This document shows, in pieces, positions 24,806-36,800 of a DNA stretch of 64,000 bases (position 1 is its first letter; the number at the start of each line of letters is the position of its first letter). The DNA is from Chrysaora quinquecirrha. Lineage: Eukaryota > Cnidaria > Scyphozoa > Semaeostomeae > Pelagiidae. The position numbers and the translations under genes were made by a program. The stretch covers positions 2,289,917-2,353,916 of the forward strand of contig JACTAT010000015.1 of assembly GCA_014526335.1 (NCBI GenBank), given 5' to 3'. The notes beneath the pieces were generated by a model, which saw only the letters and a list, made by a program, of their open reading frames with translations, made no database searches and was not told where the DNA came from.

Positions 24806-26537
24806 AGGCAAATTAAAGACTAGTATATTACTTGTAATAGACATTTTTGTAGTATTTTGCTTGTTTATTAGTTCATTTTTGTCTTTTTGGTTCCCAATAG
24901 TACCAAAATGTGTCTATAAGAATGAGATACTGGTCTTTTAGTCCCATTCAATAGTTGTCCTGTTAACCTACTCAGTTAGGTCCTGTCTCAACAGGTATTA
25001 AAATTACTGTGTTGATAGTCTCGGATAGCATTTAGGCATGAAATAGGGAGTGATTTTGGTGGCATTGCCGTTTCCTGCTGCTGCTGCTGCTGCCATCACG
25101 TCTACCATCCAATTCTAAAATATAGTGCGTCAAGTAACTAATTTTGTAGAGTGTTGACGAACATTGACATTGAAAATCGATAAAATGAGACTAGCATGAC
25201 CTAATTAAGTCTTCTTTAAGAAAGATTCACGTCTACAATTCGATTTTAAAATATAGATAGTGCGTCAAGTAACTAATTTTGTAGAGGGTTGACGAACATT
25301 GACATTGAAAATCGACAAAGGAAGACTAGCAAGACCAAGAAAAGCCCTCTTCCAGTGGGTTGTTGGTCTATTATTCGGTTCTAAAATATTGTCTGTTAGG
25401 CAGCTAACTATAATTTTGTTGAGTATAGACGCACATTAAAATAACAACAACGATCAAATCAGACCTGCAAGACAGAAATACGTCTTCTAAAATCGTGTAA
25501 ATCATTGTTCCCTATAAACGCTCCTTATTAAGGACATTTAGCTCTACCCCGAATAATACCATCGAAACCAAACACGAAGGATGAAATGGAAGAGAGGCAA
25601 GAGTCTCTAGAAATGATACAGTAACTGAGGATAAGGAACTTCAAACAGAAGGTAGGTACTTCAGTGCGAATCAAACGAATCAAGTGACGAAGAAATCGGT
25701 GAAACACGAAACTCGAAATTTCGATCAGCAACCTGCCATCGGCATAGAAACAACCTTTTTGTTAGGGAGAAGAACGCGATTTGGAAGACCAGTCCCACTG
25801 AGAAGACCAGTGAGAAGACCAGTGAGTCTAACACCACCGTAGAGCTAGAATAACTACATAAGTCCACTACTTCTCTTTATGTTGTTGTTGTTGTTTTCTA
25901 CAATCGCTCAGTGTGGTGACAAATCAAAATAAGGGAAGCGTAAACTAGAGACTCATGTAGTGAGTCTAGCGTAGAGCAAGGAATTTATACGCCTGCAAGG
26001 AATTGTATTTTCCGTATTTTTCACATCCACGAGTCCAAAAAGTAACGCAAGGTTTTCCCACAATTGCCTGGATTACTTGAAGAAATCCTGTCAGTATAAA
26101 GACGGTTTCTTTACATAATTGATTCAGTGTGTGAGTCGGAAGCTGGCGGGATATCCAAAGGTAAGCACATGGTCTGGGGGCCGGATAGTCCCTCCCCCTT
26201 GGCTGGCCGAAGATTCACGGGAGAATAGCGATTTCCTGTAACGTGAACCACCGTAAGATGCGACGCCTCAGCCACATTGTCTCGGCATTGTGGATGCAAG
26301 TGGGGAGCATTCATCTCCAGCACCGAGCAATTTTTTTGCTTTTCACGCCGTTTTGATTTACTACAAATCGACACAATACATTCACGAAATGCATGACAGC
26401 GACCGCAACAACAGTTCCGCAAATAAAAAAATTTACGGATTTCCGATTTTGCAAGAACATAGTTCTGCTACGCAGGCGCTTCGCGAAGCTTCGGAGCAAT
26501 AATTTATTTTAATTTATTTCAGGGTATGATATATTTC

Positions 26538-27490
26538 GGTCAGCACTAGAACGTGGTAGATTTATGAAAGCTTATAACGGAATACGCAGCATTCTATTCG
26601 AAGCTCCATTGATTAAACTCAGTGTTGCTTTTTGGAGTTTAAAACTTGAAGAAACCTAAAGAAACCTTAAGTCAATCCGGGCAATTTGATTGGATAAGCT
26701 ACAGAGGTGGGAGAGATAGTAGATGCTCATTACCATTGAGTCAATGCTCATTACTTACAGACCACGCATGGACCTGGGAGTTCTGAGGTGTTAAGACAAC
26801 AGAACTTCATTTTTCACTTAATTTTGATAATTAAAATTTTTGAAATAATTGAATAGTGATAAATATAAGGAGAAAAAATAAAACTGCAATGTCTAAGTGG
26901 TTAATTATTTGTGCCATAAAATTAAATTTTCATGACGCATGCGCAATTAATACATAACCGTACTCGTCGGATTGAGTGGAAAATAATCTGTGACATGAAT
27001 GAGTTGATATTACACAATTGATTCGGTGTCATGAGTTGGAAGTGAAGGCATAGGGGTATCCATTGCGTAAGCAGGTCTGGGGGCCGGATATTCCCTCCCC
27101 CCGGAGGCTGGCGGAAGACTCATGGGAGAATAGCGATTTCCTGTAACGGGAACCACCGTAAGATGCGACGCCTCAGCCACATTGTCTCGGCATTGTGGAT
27201 GCAAGTGGGGAGCATTCATCTCAGCACCGGATCAGATGTTTTTGCATGTCTGGTTTTTTAAGAAGATGTAATGATTAATGAGTCAACAATAATAAAAAGA
27301 TCCTAAAAAAACCGAAATCCCAAAATCCTGAACCTAAACTAAGCCATGAGGTAGTGAACAGTCTACTTTTGTTAACTGTAATTCTTTGATTATGGTTTAA
27401 ATTCGATCGTGAAAGTTTGCCTCGATTCAATACAGATATTTTTCATTACGTCATAAGCGTGCGTAAATCTACCACGTTCTAATGCTGACC
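26538..27490. mobile_element. ~0.95 kb terminal-inverted-repeat element upstream of GTF2H1
   Basis: Left end GGTCAGCACTAGAACGTGGT and right end ACCACGTTCTAATGCTGACC are inverted repeats of about 27 bp with one mismatch. There is no clean target duplication and no transposase frame, so it is non-autonomous. It carries a diverged copy of the ~165 bp motif at 27020-27235. Its right end lies 93 bp before the GTF2H1 start codon, so it probably supplies promoter or 5' UTR sequence. Confidence 0.8.
27020..27235. repeat. Copy of the ~165 bp GGGGGCCGGATA motif inside a TIR element (copy B)
   Basis: Contains GGTCTGGGGGCCGGATATT, GGGAGAATAGCGATTTCCTG, AACCACCGTAAGATGCGACG and GTGGATGCAAGTGGGGAGCA in the array order. 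The stem side reads CGGCATTGTGG as in the partial fifth unit, unlike GGGCAATGTGG in the complete units. Confidence 0.85.
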
Positions 27491-27582
27491 ATATGTTTCA
27501 GTGCTCTCTTCCTCCCTCCTTTATTATGCTCAAATGCGAACCAGATGGATGTTATCCATCTCCAGTTGATTGCATATCTGTC

Positions 27583-30500
27583 ATGGCGGATGGGAAAGTC
27601 CTGTTAGAAGTGAAAAGCAATGTCAAATTTAAGAAAAATGACGGTACTCTGCGTTTACTCAAGAACAAAATTGAATGGGGTCAAAAGGATAGCAACAAAC
27701 CAAAATTCGAATGCCCTTATTCCGAGATAAAAGGTAGAATTAAGAATCTGATTCTGAGTCTGCACCACACAATGTTGTCGTGTGCAGCACACATATAGAT
27801 AGGTAGCCTAGACCTTTTTCACATTATTATTATGCAGAAGTAGTACTAGATAGGACCTGAGTTTTTCTGTAGAAAAAACAATAGATGGAAAAAATTAAGG
27901 GGTGAGGACCAAGATCTCCCATAAAACTGCTATGCTTTAAATAAACCACAAGTCTTAGAGGGAGGGACAGGTAGACTACCAAGCCACCCACCAATCAAGA
28001 TTGAACAGGAAAAGACAAAGGTGCCAATAGCAATGCAGGGCGGCGGAGCAAAACAATAGGGAAATGGAAGAATTTAGCAATTTTTCTGAGGGCAGGGGGG
28101 CAGCTGCCCCCACTGCCTTGATTAAATAAATACCGTAATTTCATTGGTGTCACATGTTCCCCAATATGACAACTTTGTTTATTAGTAAAAACGCAGTTTT
28201 CAATATTTCCCATACTAACCAATAGCCTTTCCATTTTTTTGTAGTTCAAAGAATTAGCCCAGAATCAAGCTCAAAAGTCCAGTTGCAGATTGTACTCCAT
28301 GACGATAAGTCATATAATTTCCATTTTGCATCAGAGAAAGGAAGGGATTATCAGTTCAAGAAGAGGGATGAAGTCAAGGAGCTGCTTGCTCAATTAATAC
28401 CTGCCCATCGAATCAAAGTTAACAAAGAAATCGAAGAAAAATCTAGGTAAACTAGACATATTCTTTAGGTATGGTTTCCAGTATCTACATGGCATTGCCG
28501 TCAAGAGGCAGAGAAGGCCCTCTGTTAATGTAATCATGCCAGACCTTTAGGAGTTTTAAGGATGAAGCATTAAGAGAATTTTGATTTTCGTGGGCCCCTT
28601 CACAGCCCAGGCCCAGCAAGCAAGCAAGCAAGCAATATTTATTTGTTAAAGCAGGTTGGGGGTTCTGGCAGCTATGCAGCTGATGTGGACCTGCAGCTTG
28701 TGCCCCCAGACTGATATTCTAGAACGAATACCCTGGGTACTCATTTACCGACCTCAGAAGGATGGACAGTTGAGTTGACTGTAGGCTTGTGGAAAGTGGT
28801 CCCGACGAGATTCGAACCCAGGACCTCACGATCATGAGCCGAACGCCTTGACTACTCTTTACCCAAGACCTCTGACCCTGCCAGACCCCTTCTCCAAGTA
28901 TTGCTGCCTGAGTCATGCATGTGACAGCATGGCCTTCCATAACTCATCTATTTGCCACAGCCTACAGTGGCTTGCAGCAACAGGGTCATGCATGTGACAA
29001 CATTCTTTAATGGTGATGGTTCTAAAATAATGTTGAAGGTGATGTGGTGTCATGGTGTAATCCAGCTGACTTGTGGTGTCAAGAGCTCAGTGTGGTCAGG
29101 GTTTGAGCCCAGCCACAGTAGCGTCACAGCCAGGGTCAAGGTCTCGATTAGTTAACCTACTACTGAGATCCTAGCAACAGGCGTTGAGCATCATTTCACC
29201 TTCACCATAGTAGTCAAGGGACACAAGTTGCAGGTCTAAATAACTGAAACCCTAACGTAATCTCTTAGGAAATATTCTGTACTTCTTGTTCGATGGTGCC
29301 GTGGCGTAGTGGTCTAATCCAGCTGGCTCATAGTGTCAGAAGCTCAGTGTGGTCAGGGCTCGAGCCAGGCCACAGTAAAGCCCCTGCTACACGTGCAACT
29401 TTTTGCGTGAAATGACGACGCAACACACCTGAAAGTGTCCTGTCATGAAAAATCCTGAGGTGACTACACGCTGTGACAAAAATGCTGCGACAGAAGTTCT
29501 GCAACAATCAACGTGCGTGATAAGAAGAATGGGTTATAGAAAATGTCTAGGAAAAGATAAACAATGCATGTGTTGCGTCACCAATGCAGAAAAACCGGCT
29601 ACACGCTGTGACATTATTGCGACAAGCAAAAAATGTCGTGCAAAGTTCAACCAAACGAATGTTCTGCGACCGTATTTCCTCAGGTCGCAGAACATTTTGT
29701 TTGAAAATCTATCCCTGGCTACACGTGCGACTCTTAGGTTTTCCGGTCGCGGCGACAATTTTTATGTTCTATCGCTATTTCTAGCAAAAATCGCACTTGT
29801 GGCCGTGGCTTAAGGGTCACAGCCAGGGTTGAGGTCTCGATTAGTTAATCTACTATTGAGATCCTAGGAAATTGTGCTAAATACACCATTTCACCTCAAC
29901 CTTTCAATTGGTTTTTTCCTATCCAGGCTTCTGAAAGAAAATCCAGAGCTTTATACCCTATATAAAGATTTGGTGAAGGGTGGAATAATAACTGCAGAGG
30001 AGTTCTGGGAGAACCGAAACCTAGTAAGCATGTTAAATTTGTCATTGATATTGCAATAGTAAACATTCCAATCTAGTGCATTGTTAATACAGTTGACATC
30101 TGCTATCTCAACTGCCTACTATCTCGCTATCTGAAACAATTTTCCATTTCTCCTTGTTTTGGTATAAGGGTTTGTATAGAAAAATCATCTGCTATCTTGA
30201 GTGCCTGTCATCTCGAGCATTCGCTGTCTCCTCGAACCATTTGCGATTACCCACGGAGGATAAACTGCTCTTTATCTCGAACTTTACCAAATTTGCTGCT
30301 GAACTTGATTAAGAGACAGGTTGAAAATGTGCTCCTAAGTTCCTCTTACAGCAACCAATTAATACGTTGCCCATGGTTACAATAGATGAAGCTCAGAAGC
30401 CACGATGGGCAGTCTCAAGAAACAGTTTGATTGATGAATTGTTAATAGAGAACTGTAAATTTTAATATTTCTATACGGCATACGTTATTTCGAACATTCA

Positions 30501-33500
30501 CATCTCGAACATATTCCAATCTCCCTTGAGAGTTCGAGATAGCGGATGTCAGCTGTATGTCTATTGCTTGCCCTTTTATCATTTTCTGTCATTTTGCAGG
30601 GCAAAGATGTTGAAGTAAAGAATCAAAAACAGGAAATTGGAATCTCCTCTGGTTTTCTAGTAAGTAGTTCTTAATTTGCATTCCTTTAGTTCTTAATCTT
30701 CGTTTTCTCACTTACACTCTTCAATTAATTCTATTGATCTTCCTGCTGCATCCTTCAAACTGAGTGGTGTTTAAAACACAATGCCAATTCGACTTTCGCT
30801 TTCTGATTGGTGCATTTCGATCTGCATCTGGGTATAACCCCGCCTTAGTCATTTGTTTCTATCTGGTTCTGACGTTTACACTCTGAAGAGTGTCAGACGA
30901 AAAAAGCTTTTAAGTATGGCCGAAAATGTTTCTGCTGTTAATCGTAATACTGAAACTGATCCCTATCCATGCATTTCAACCAACATGATAAACTACTTGA
31001 CTTAGTCATCCTCATTGACAAAAAGGCAGAAAAGCAAAAGAATGAGATGTACAATTTTTTTTTCAATCCTTCAAATGGTTTTGCTTAATGATCATTCCTG
31101 TCTGTCGAGGTGGTTGTTAGCTTGCTGAAGCAAGTAACGCTACGTACCAGTATAATTTTTACGTCACGTAGTAGTGTATTGGGTGTGGTGCCCGTGATTT
31201 TGCAAACTATACCCATAAATTGATAAAGTACTCATTAATGAAAAAATCTCTTTTCTATTGAAAATTGAGAGCATGCTGCAACTATTTGATATCTGTGTGG
31301 TCTGTCAAAGCAAAAGAAAACGGTGCCATTCTGCTTCTGTACATCACTGCTACCTTTTAAGAGAATTTTTTCTTTAATCTCAGGCAGAAATTAGACCTGA
31401 TATGCATGGATGCAATGAACTGAGATTCAATCTTACTGCAGATAACATTGAAGCTATTTTCAAGGCTTATCCTGGAGGTATGTTTATTTCGATACACCGC
31501 GAACAGATGCGATATGGAAACTTATTATATGGTGTTCGAAAATACGGCTTTTCGGACCGGCAACGGTGCAATCTGATTGGTTCTTCACTGGTCCGTACAA
31601 GCCGTATTGACCGGCGTTGATAACCATGTGATATAGCCACGTAATTTCTTATTGATGAAGTGAGAGAGATTGAGATGGGAAAATGAAACTCTGAAAATAA
31701 TGTTTAGAGTAAACAATCTCCAACAAAGTTCGAAAATATTCGATATTGTTTTTAAGACTATATAATAAAGCCTTAGTTCGGTCCGTACGTCATGCTTCGG
31801 TCCGAATATTTTGCAGCATTGACCTCGCAATCCTTCAATAACCGCATAGTTTAATCAGAGTTTTCGATACCGAGTTCGTATTAAACGGATAAAATTTAGT
31901 CGGGATGAAAAGTTTTACTATCTTGGCGCTTGTATTATTATGTCCGAAGGACATAATGAGAGGGTGTTAGTGGAACGCATGTATGGATACATGTATGGAT
32001 ACATGTAAGGATGTATGTATAGACGCTTTTTTCTGCCAAACGTGTAACAATAGATGAGTCACAAATACGAGGAAGTAAACTTTGAAGTCGCCGTAATTGA
32101 TCATCATGAAAACCAACTAATTGACAATTACGGAGTTTGTAAACAAGTAGATGATTCATTGTGGTCGAAAATTAGGCAGAAGTTCTCGAAGGTCTTATTT
32201 TGATCATCGTTTTGATGATGAGAACGATTTTGATGATGATGATGTCATGATGATGATGGCGCATAGAGATGTGAGTTGATTAATGCAATTCCTATGGTTT
32301 CTTAATGTTAGTATGAATTAGTGTATATCACTATCTGTTGTAACTAACAAAAAAAGAAATATATCATATAATATCATATGACGATGGCGATGATGATGAT
32401 GATAATGACAATGATGATAATGACGATGTTGATGATCATGATCATGATGACAATAAAGATAACGATTACGATGATGATAGCGATTTTGATGATGATGATG
32501 ATTGTGATGATAATAATTGTCCTTCGGACATAGCGATAGCGTTGCTATGTTCGATTTTATGAGCGTTCAAAGTTGAAAATTTTGTAAGGGCCTAGACCGG
32601 CTCTTATAGTCAAAGCCCTTATAGAATCAGGAACTTTGGAGGCTCAATAGCACCATAGAAAGCACTAGACTAAGTTTCAATGTTTTATACGATTTTTGCA
32701 TCAAATACTCGATACACCCTTTTTATGTCCGAAGGACATATTAAGAGGGTGTCGTGGAACGCATGTACGCATAGAAAATACATAGGTAGGTAGGCAGGCA
32801 TATAGACGCTTTTTCGTGCCAAACCGCGTAACAAAAGATAAACCACAAATAACAGGAATTAAACTTTGAAATCGCCGTTAAGTGTTGTCGTTAGTGGGCA
32901 TAATTAGCAAAATGCAATTGCTTGCCAAAAACATCAATTAGTATTAACTGTTATTGTAGCGCAATGGAATAATGCGCTTGTTTCTTGTGCTAAAGGTTGC
33001 CAGTTCGATCCAAGATGCAGGAAACTAAAAATTTGACACCAAGATTTTCTCGCAAAAAGCCGGCTCAGTCGGTCTTCAAAAAAGTTTGACTACAATATTG
33101 CAAAATGTTGCTCAAATCTAGTTTGATTTTATTTTTATTTTAAATATTTTCATACAATTTTGATTGGGTTGTTATTCTCAGAGGTTTCTAGAAGTCCTAT
33201 TACATGTAAGATATTTTCGTGTGAAAAGAAGAGGAGATTGTGGCGCAGTAGAAATTGTTGCCAAGTTAGACAGAAGAAATTTTTCAAAACAGTTTGCGGC
33301 TTCAAAATGATCTGAAAATAAATGGTTCAAAGTTGGCAATCAATTCTTCAAAGTGCTATTAATTATCGAATATAGTCATCTGCATAGTATGCGAATTGTT
33401 ATGATAGCTTTTGGAGATTCTAGAATTAAATTCATCATTTGTAGCGAAGATTACAGGTTTCGGTGCACTGAAGGGAGTTATTTGTTACACAGTTTAACCT

Positions 33501-33822
33501 ATGAGCTCAAATTTATTAGTACATATACGTTACTAGAGGTTTTCTATTTTCGATTCAAAGTTTTGGGATTGTTCCAGGAAATATTCATCTGATCACATTG
33601 TCAACAATCGCATCATCATCATAATGGATCATTATCATCATCACCATCATCATCACAATCACCAATCATTGTCTTCAACATGATCATCATGTTGAAGACG
33701 GTGATCATCATTTTCGTCTTCAACGTGATCATCATCATCGTTGTCGTCGTCGTCGAGCATCATAATCATCATCATGATCGTCTCTAGCATGATCATTATG
33801 GTCATTATCATCCTCTTCAAAG

Positions 33823-33882
<60 letters not shown>

Positions 33883-36800
33883 ATAATCATCATCATCATA
33901 ATCATCATCATCATCATCACCAACATAATCATCATTCTCATCATCGTTGTCTTCTTCTTCGTCATCTTCGTCATTATTAACATTATCTTCATCATTATTA
34001 TCATAATGATCAGCGTCCTTCGGACATTGCTACAGCGTTGCTATTTTTTTATAAGGAACCACTTTATTAGGAACTTGCATGAAGAACCTATACTACTAGA
34101 GAGAAAATAACTAAAGAACTTTTTATTGTTGAATAGTTTTATCACTGCAAACAATCAAGAATTACAATGCCGGTTCCTTTCATTTGCAGTCTAAAATCAC
34201 ATAAATTTTACATTACGGATGTATCAAATGTTTCCGTGAGTAGTCTCGAGCTTAACTTTTGGAACTACAATCGTCTCAAAAGAAGTCCAAAATAAGGAAC
34301 TTTTAGAACAAGGCCTTGAGCTAGGCTCTTTATAAAAAAAGCGTGTATCTTGAAGTTTTGAAATATTTCAATCTCGGTGGCCTTTTTATATCGAAAAGTC
34401 TATTGCTTTTGTTTCGATAGGTATGTCGTGTGTGAGTCCATCTGCAGCAGCCGCATGCTTAAAGCCAAACTACTCATTTCCAACTTTGATTAGCTTACTT
34501 TACTAACCTCATCTATAGTTCGTTCTGTTTGCTCATTTTTAGTTAGAAGAAAATATGAATCAACCGTACCAGATGAGGTAATTGAATTTTAGTAATTTAA
34601 ATGATTTGGAACGGCATTATGTATAATCTATATGTGGAAATTTCCATGATTTAATTTTGTGGTACAGTGCACTTTCGATTATCCGAACACCGCTGCTGTG
34701 ACTCTGTTGTAGTTACGAACTGTCTTGTGAGTGTCATCGATGAATCAGAAAGCCCGAATTTGTTCGGATATCCGTTTATTCGCCCAGATATAAAATTTTA
34801 CGCTTTCAAAAGCTCGTTCGGTTAATGAAGGCTCGATTAATCAAGGATGTACTAAATTACATTGACTGACGACCACAAGAGCCAGAAGATCATTGAAAGA
34901 ATGTTTGAGAATGTATATCAGGGCCTTTTGCTTTATGGCATAAAGACCTACCATGTTTTCTATAGATCATTTCGGTAGAATTTAAATTTTTCGAAATTGC
35001 AAGATATCAATCTTTCGATGCGAAAATCGTATAAAGCACCCAAAAATTAGTCTAGGTGCAAAGTTTTACTACCTCAGCGCGTGTATTATCGATTCTACGA
35101 GCGTCCAAAGTTTACGATTTTATAAGGGCTTTGACCGTGTGGGGTAAAAAGTTTCACCAAGTTCATTTTTTGCGGTCAAAGCCTTTATGAAATCGGGAAC
35201 TTTGAATGCTCATAAAATTAAGAACACAAGCGCTAGGACAATGAAACTTTGTACCTAGACTAAATTTTGGCTGCTTTATAAGATTGTCATATGGAAAACT
35301 TGATATCGTGTGATTTCGAAACATTTTAATGCTGTCTGACGTCATGCCGAAATGATCTAGGTATTGAACACAAGCTCTTTATAGAACTAAACCTTCAACT
35401 GTGTTACCGCATGACTTGAAGACGGCTTGAAGAGTTTTTCATCGATTTCCTTGAGCTCTTTGGTTCAGTAGAATTGTTGTCAGGTCTCTGAAGGTGTAAT
35501 GAAGGGTCGAATGTAAACACTAGATCCGGGAAAATCTATGTTTATGCACACAAAATAGACTACCGAAGACTTTCTGTATTTTCAGATGACTGAAGAAAAA
35601 TTCTGGACTGAGTTCTTTCGATCACGTCATTTTCACCGTGAAAGGTATACTACATCGAAATCATCAAAAGATTTGTTTGGGGAGTGTGCTGAAAAAGATG
35701 AGCAAAAGCAGTTGGAAGAAAATATAAAGAATTTATTAGATCCGATGCTGGATTTGTCAAATTCTGATGACATACCGGAAGAGGTAATATCTGTGCAAGT
35801 ATCCTATCATATGCAATATAGAGCGGTCCAAACTAAACCACCAGACTGCTGGGAGTGACCAGGCTTCTCCGTCAGTTCTCGTTAGACAGACGGGGTTAAG
35901 CTTGGAGGGTCGTATAGGGGTTCTGGGGAACATGGGAACAAGCCCCAAAATGGCTTAGGGAACAGGGAACATTTGCATGAATTTAGGGGAACAAGGGAAC
36001 AGTTTGCACATATTTTTCAGGGAACACTCTGAAAATTCTACAAATCTTAAGGGAACAAATTATAATTTTCTAAGGGAACAGGGGAACAAGGACCCCCCCT
36101 ATACGACCCTCAGCTTGGTTATGTGAGGTCAGCATTTGGATGAGTGACTTTCCAGATGGATGACTAAACAACTCACTATGCCGTCCTTTGGAAGGGACGT
36201 TAAACTAGGGGTCCCACGCCTGGATGCAGCATGCAAAGTAGGCCTAAATTAGCTGAAAAAGCTAGAAACTAGCTGTTAACATCGTTAAGGAAATGCTACT
36301 CCGAGGTAGAATCCAAGTAAATCATATAACTTGTACGTTACAGATGTATCAATGTTTCCGTGGGTAGTCTCAAGCTTTGCTCACATCTAAGTGTCTCTAT
36401 ATAGTAGTCAGGAAACTGAACATGCAGTTAAAATTAAGGAACTATTATCTTTTGGAACTACAATCGTGTCAAAAGAAGTCCAAAAATAAGGAACTTTAAG
36501 AGCTAAGTCTTGAGCTAGGTTCTTTATAAAAAAAGCGTCTACCTTGATATTGACTGATGATGATGCTGATGATGCTCTTTTTCTTAGGGATATGGGCAAG
36601 GCCTGGCGGGAGCAAAAGGCAGTGCTAATGTTCCTTTGATAAGAAAATTCAACCACCAGAGCTTGATGGTACTTAAAACATCTTCAAAAAGGTAACTTAA
36701 ATAATATAATTTTCCGCTAGATGTAGGCTAATCTGTTAATTCTTGTGTTAACTATTAATTTTGCAGTTTACGGTGGAGAAAATCACCCCAGTTAATATCA

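Larger units (their letters stand above)
13985..26340. repeat. Tandem array of four ~3 kb units plus a partial fifth
   Basis: Homologous landmark TTCAGTGTGTGAGTCGG or its variant occurs at about 14062, 17101, 20241, 23183 and 26123, giving periods near 3,039, 3,140, 2,942 and 2,940 bp. Units run about 13985-17027, 17028-20166, 20167-23107, 23108-26047 and 26048-26340. Each complete unit has, in order: the ~165 bp GGGGGCCGGATA motif; a ~380 bp inverted-repeat insert with ends AACTGGGACTCGTGTAATAAG and CTTATTACAAGAGTCCCAGTT; a ~630 bp imperfect palindrome flanked by GGAAT-type repeats; a CTG run; a ~135 bp VNTR; and a short TGTTGTTGTTG run. Units 3 and 4 are almost identical, units 1 and 2 more diverged, which indicates recent unequal exchange or conversion at the right side of the array. 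Confidence 0.95.

Noticed and set aside
16638..25867. Repeated frames of 67-68 residues (for example MDLCSDSSSTVVLDSLVFSL) in each array unit
   Set aside because: They are kept because the units are recent copies. Unit 1 and 4 versions differ by amino-acid changes, and I see no splice or start signal that makes them genes.
29445..29813. A 122-residue Cys/Lys-rich frame
   Set aside because: Lies wholly in the MITE that splits a SINE, with repeated GCTACACG phrases and no family-like motif.
31939..32549. TGTCCGAAGGACA element as a canonical Helitron
   Set aside because: No 5' TC or 3' CTRR ends could be fitted to the boundaries given by the empty site, although insertion near an AT and end hairpins were suggestive.
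33659..34004. Open frames of poly-Met, poly-Asp, poly-Ile and poly-His
   Set aside because: Products of the ATC/GAT microsatellite, as are similar frames at 40115-40700 and 60814-61117.
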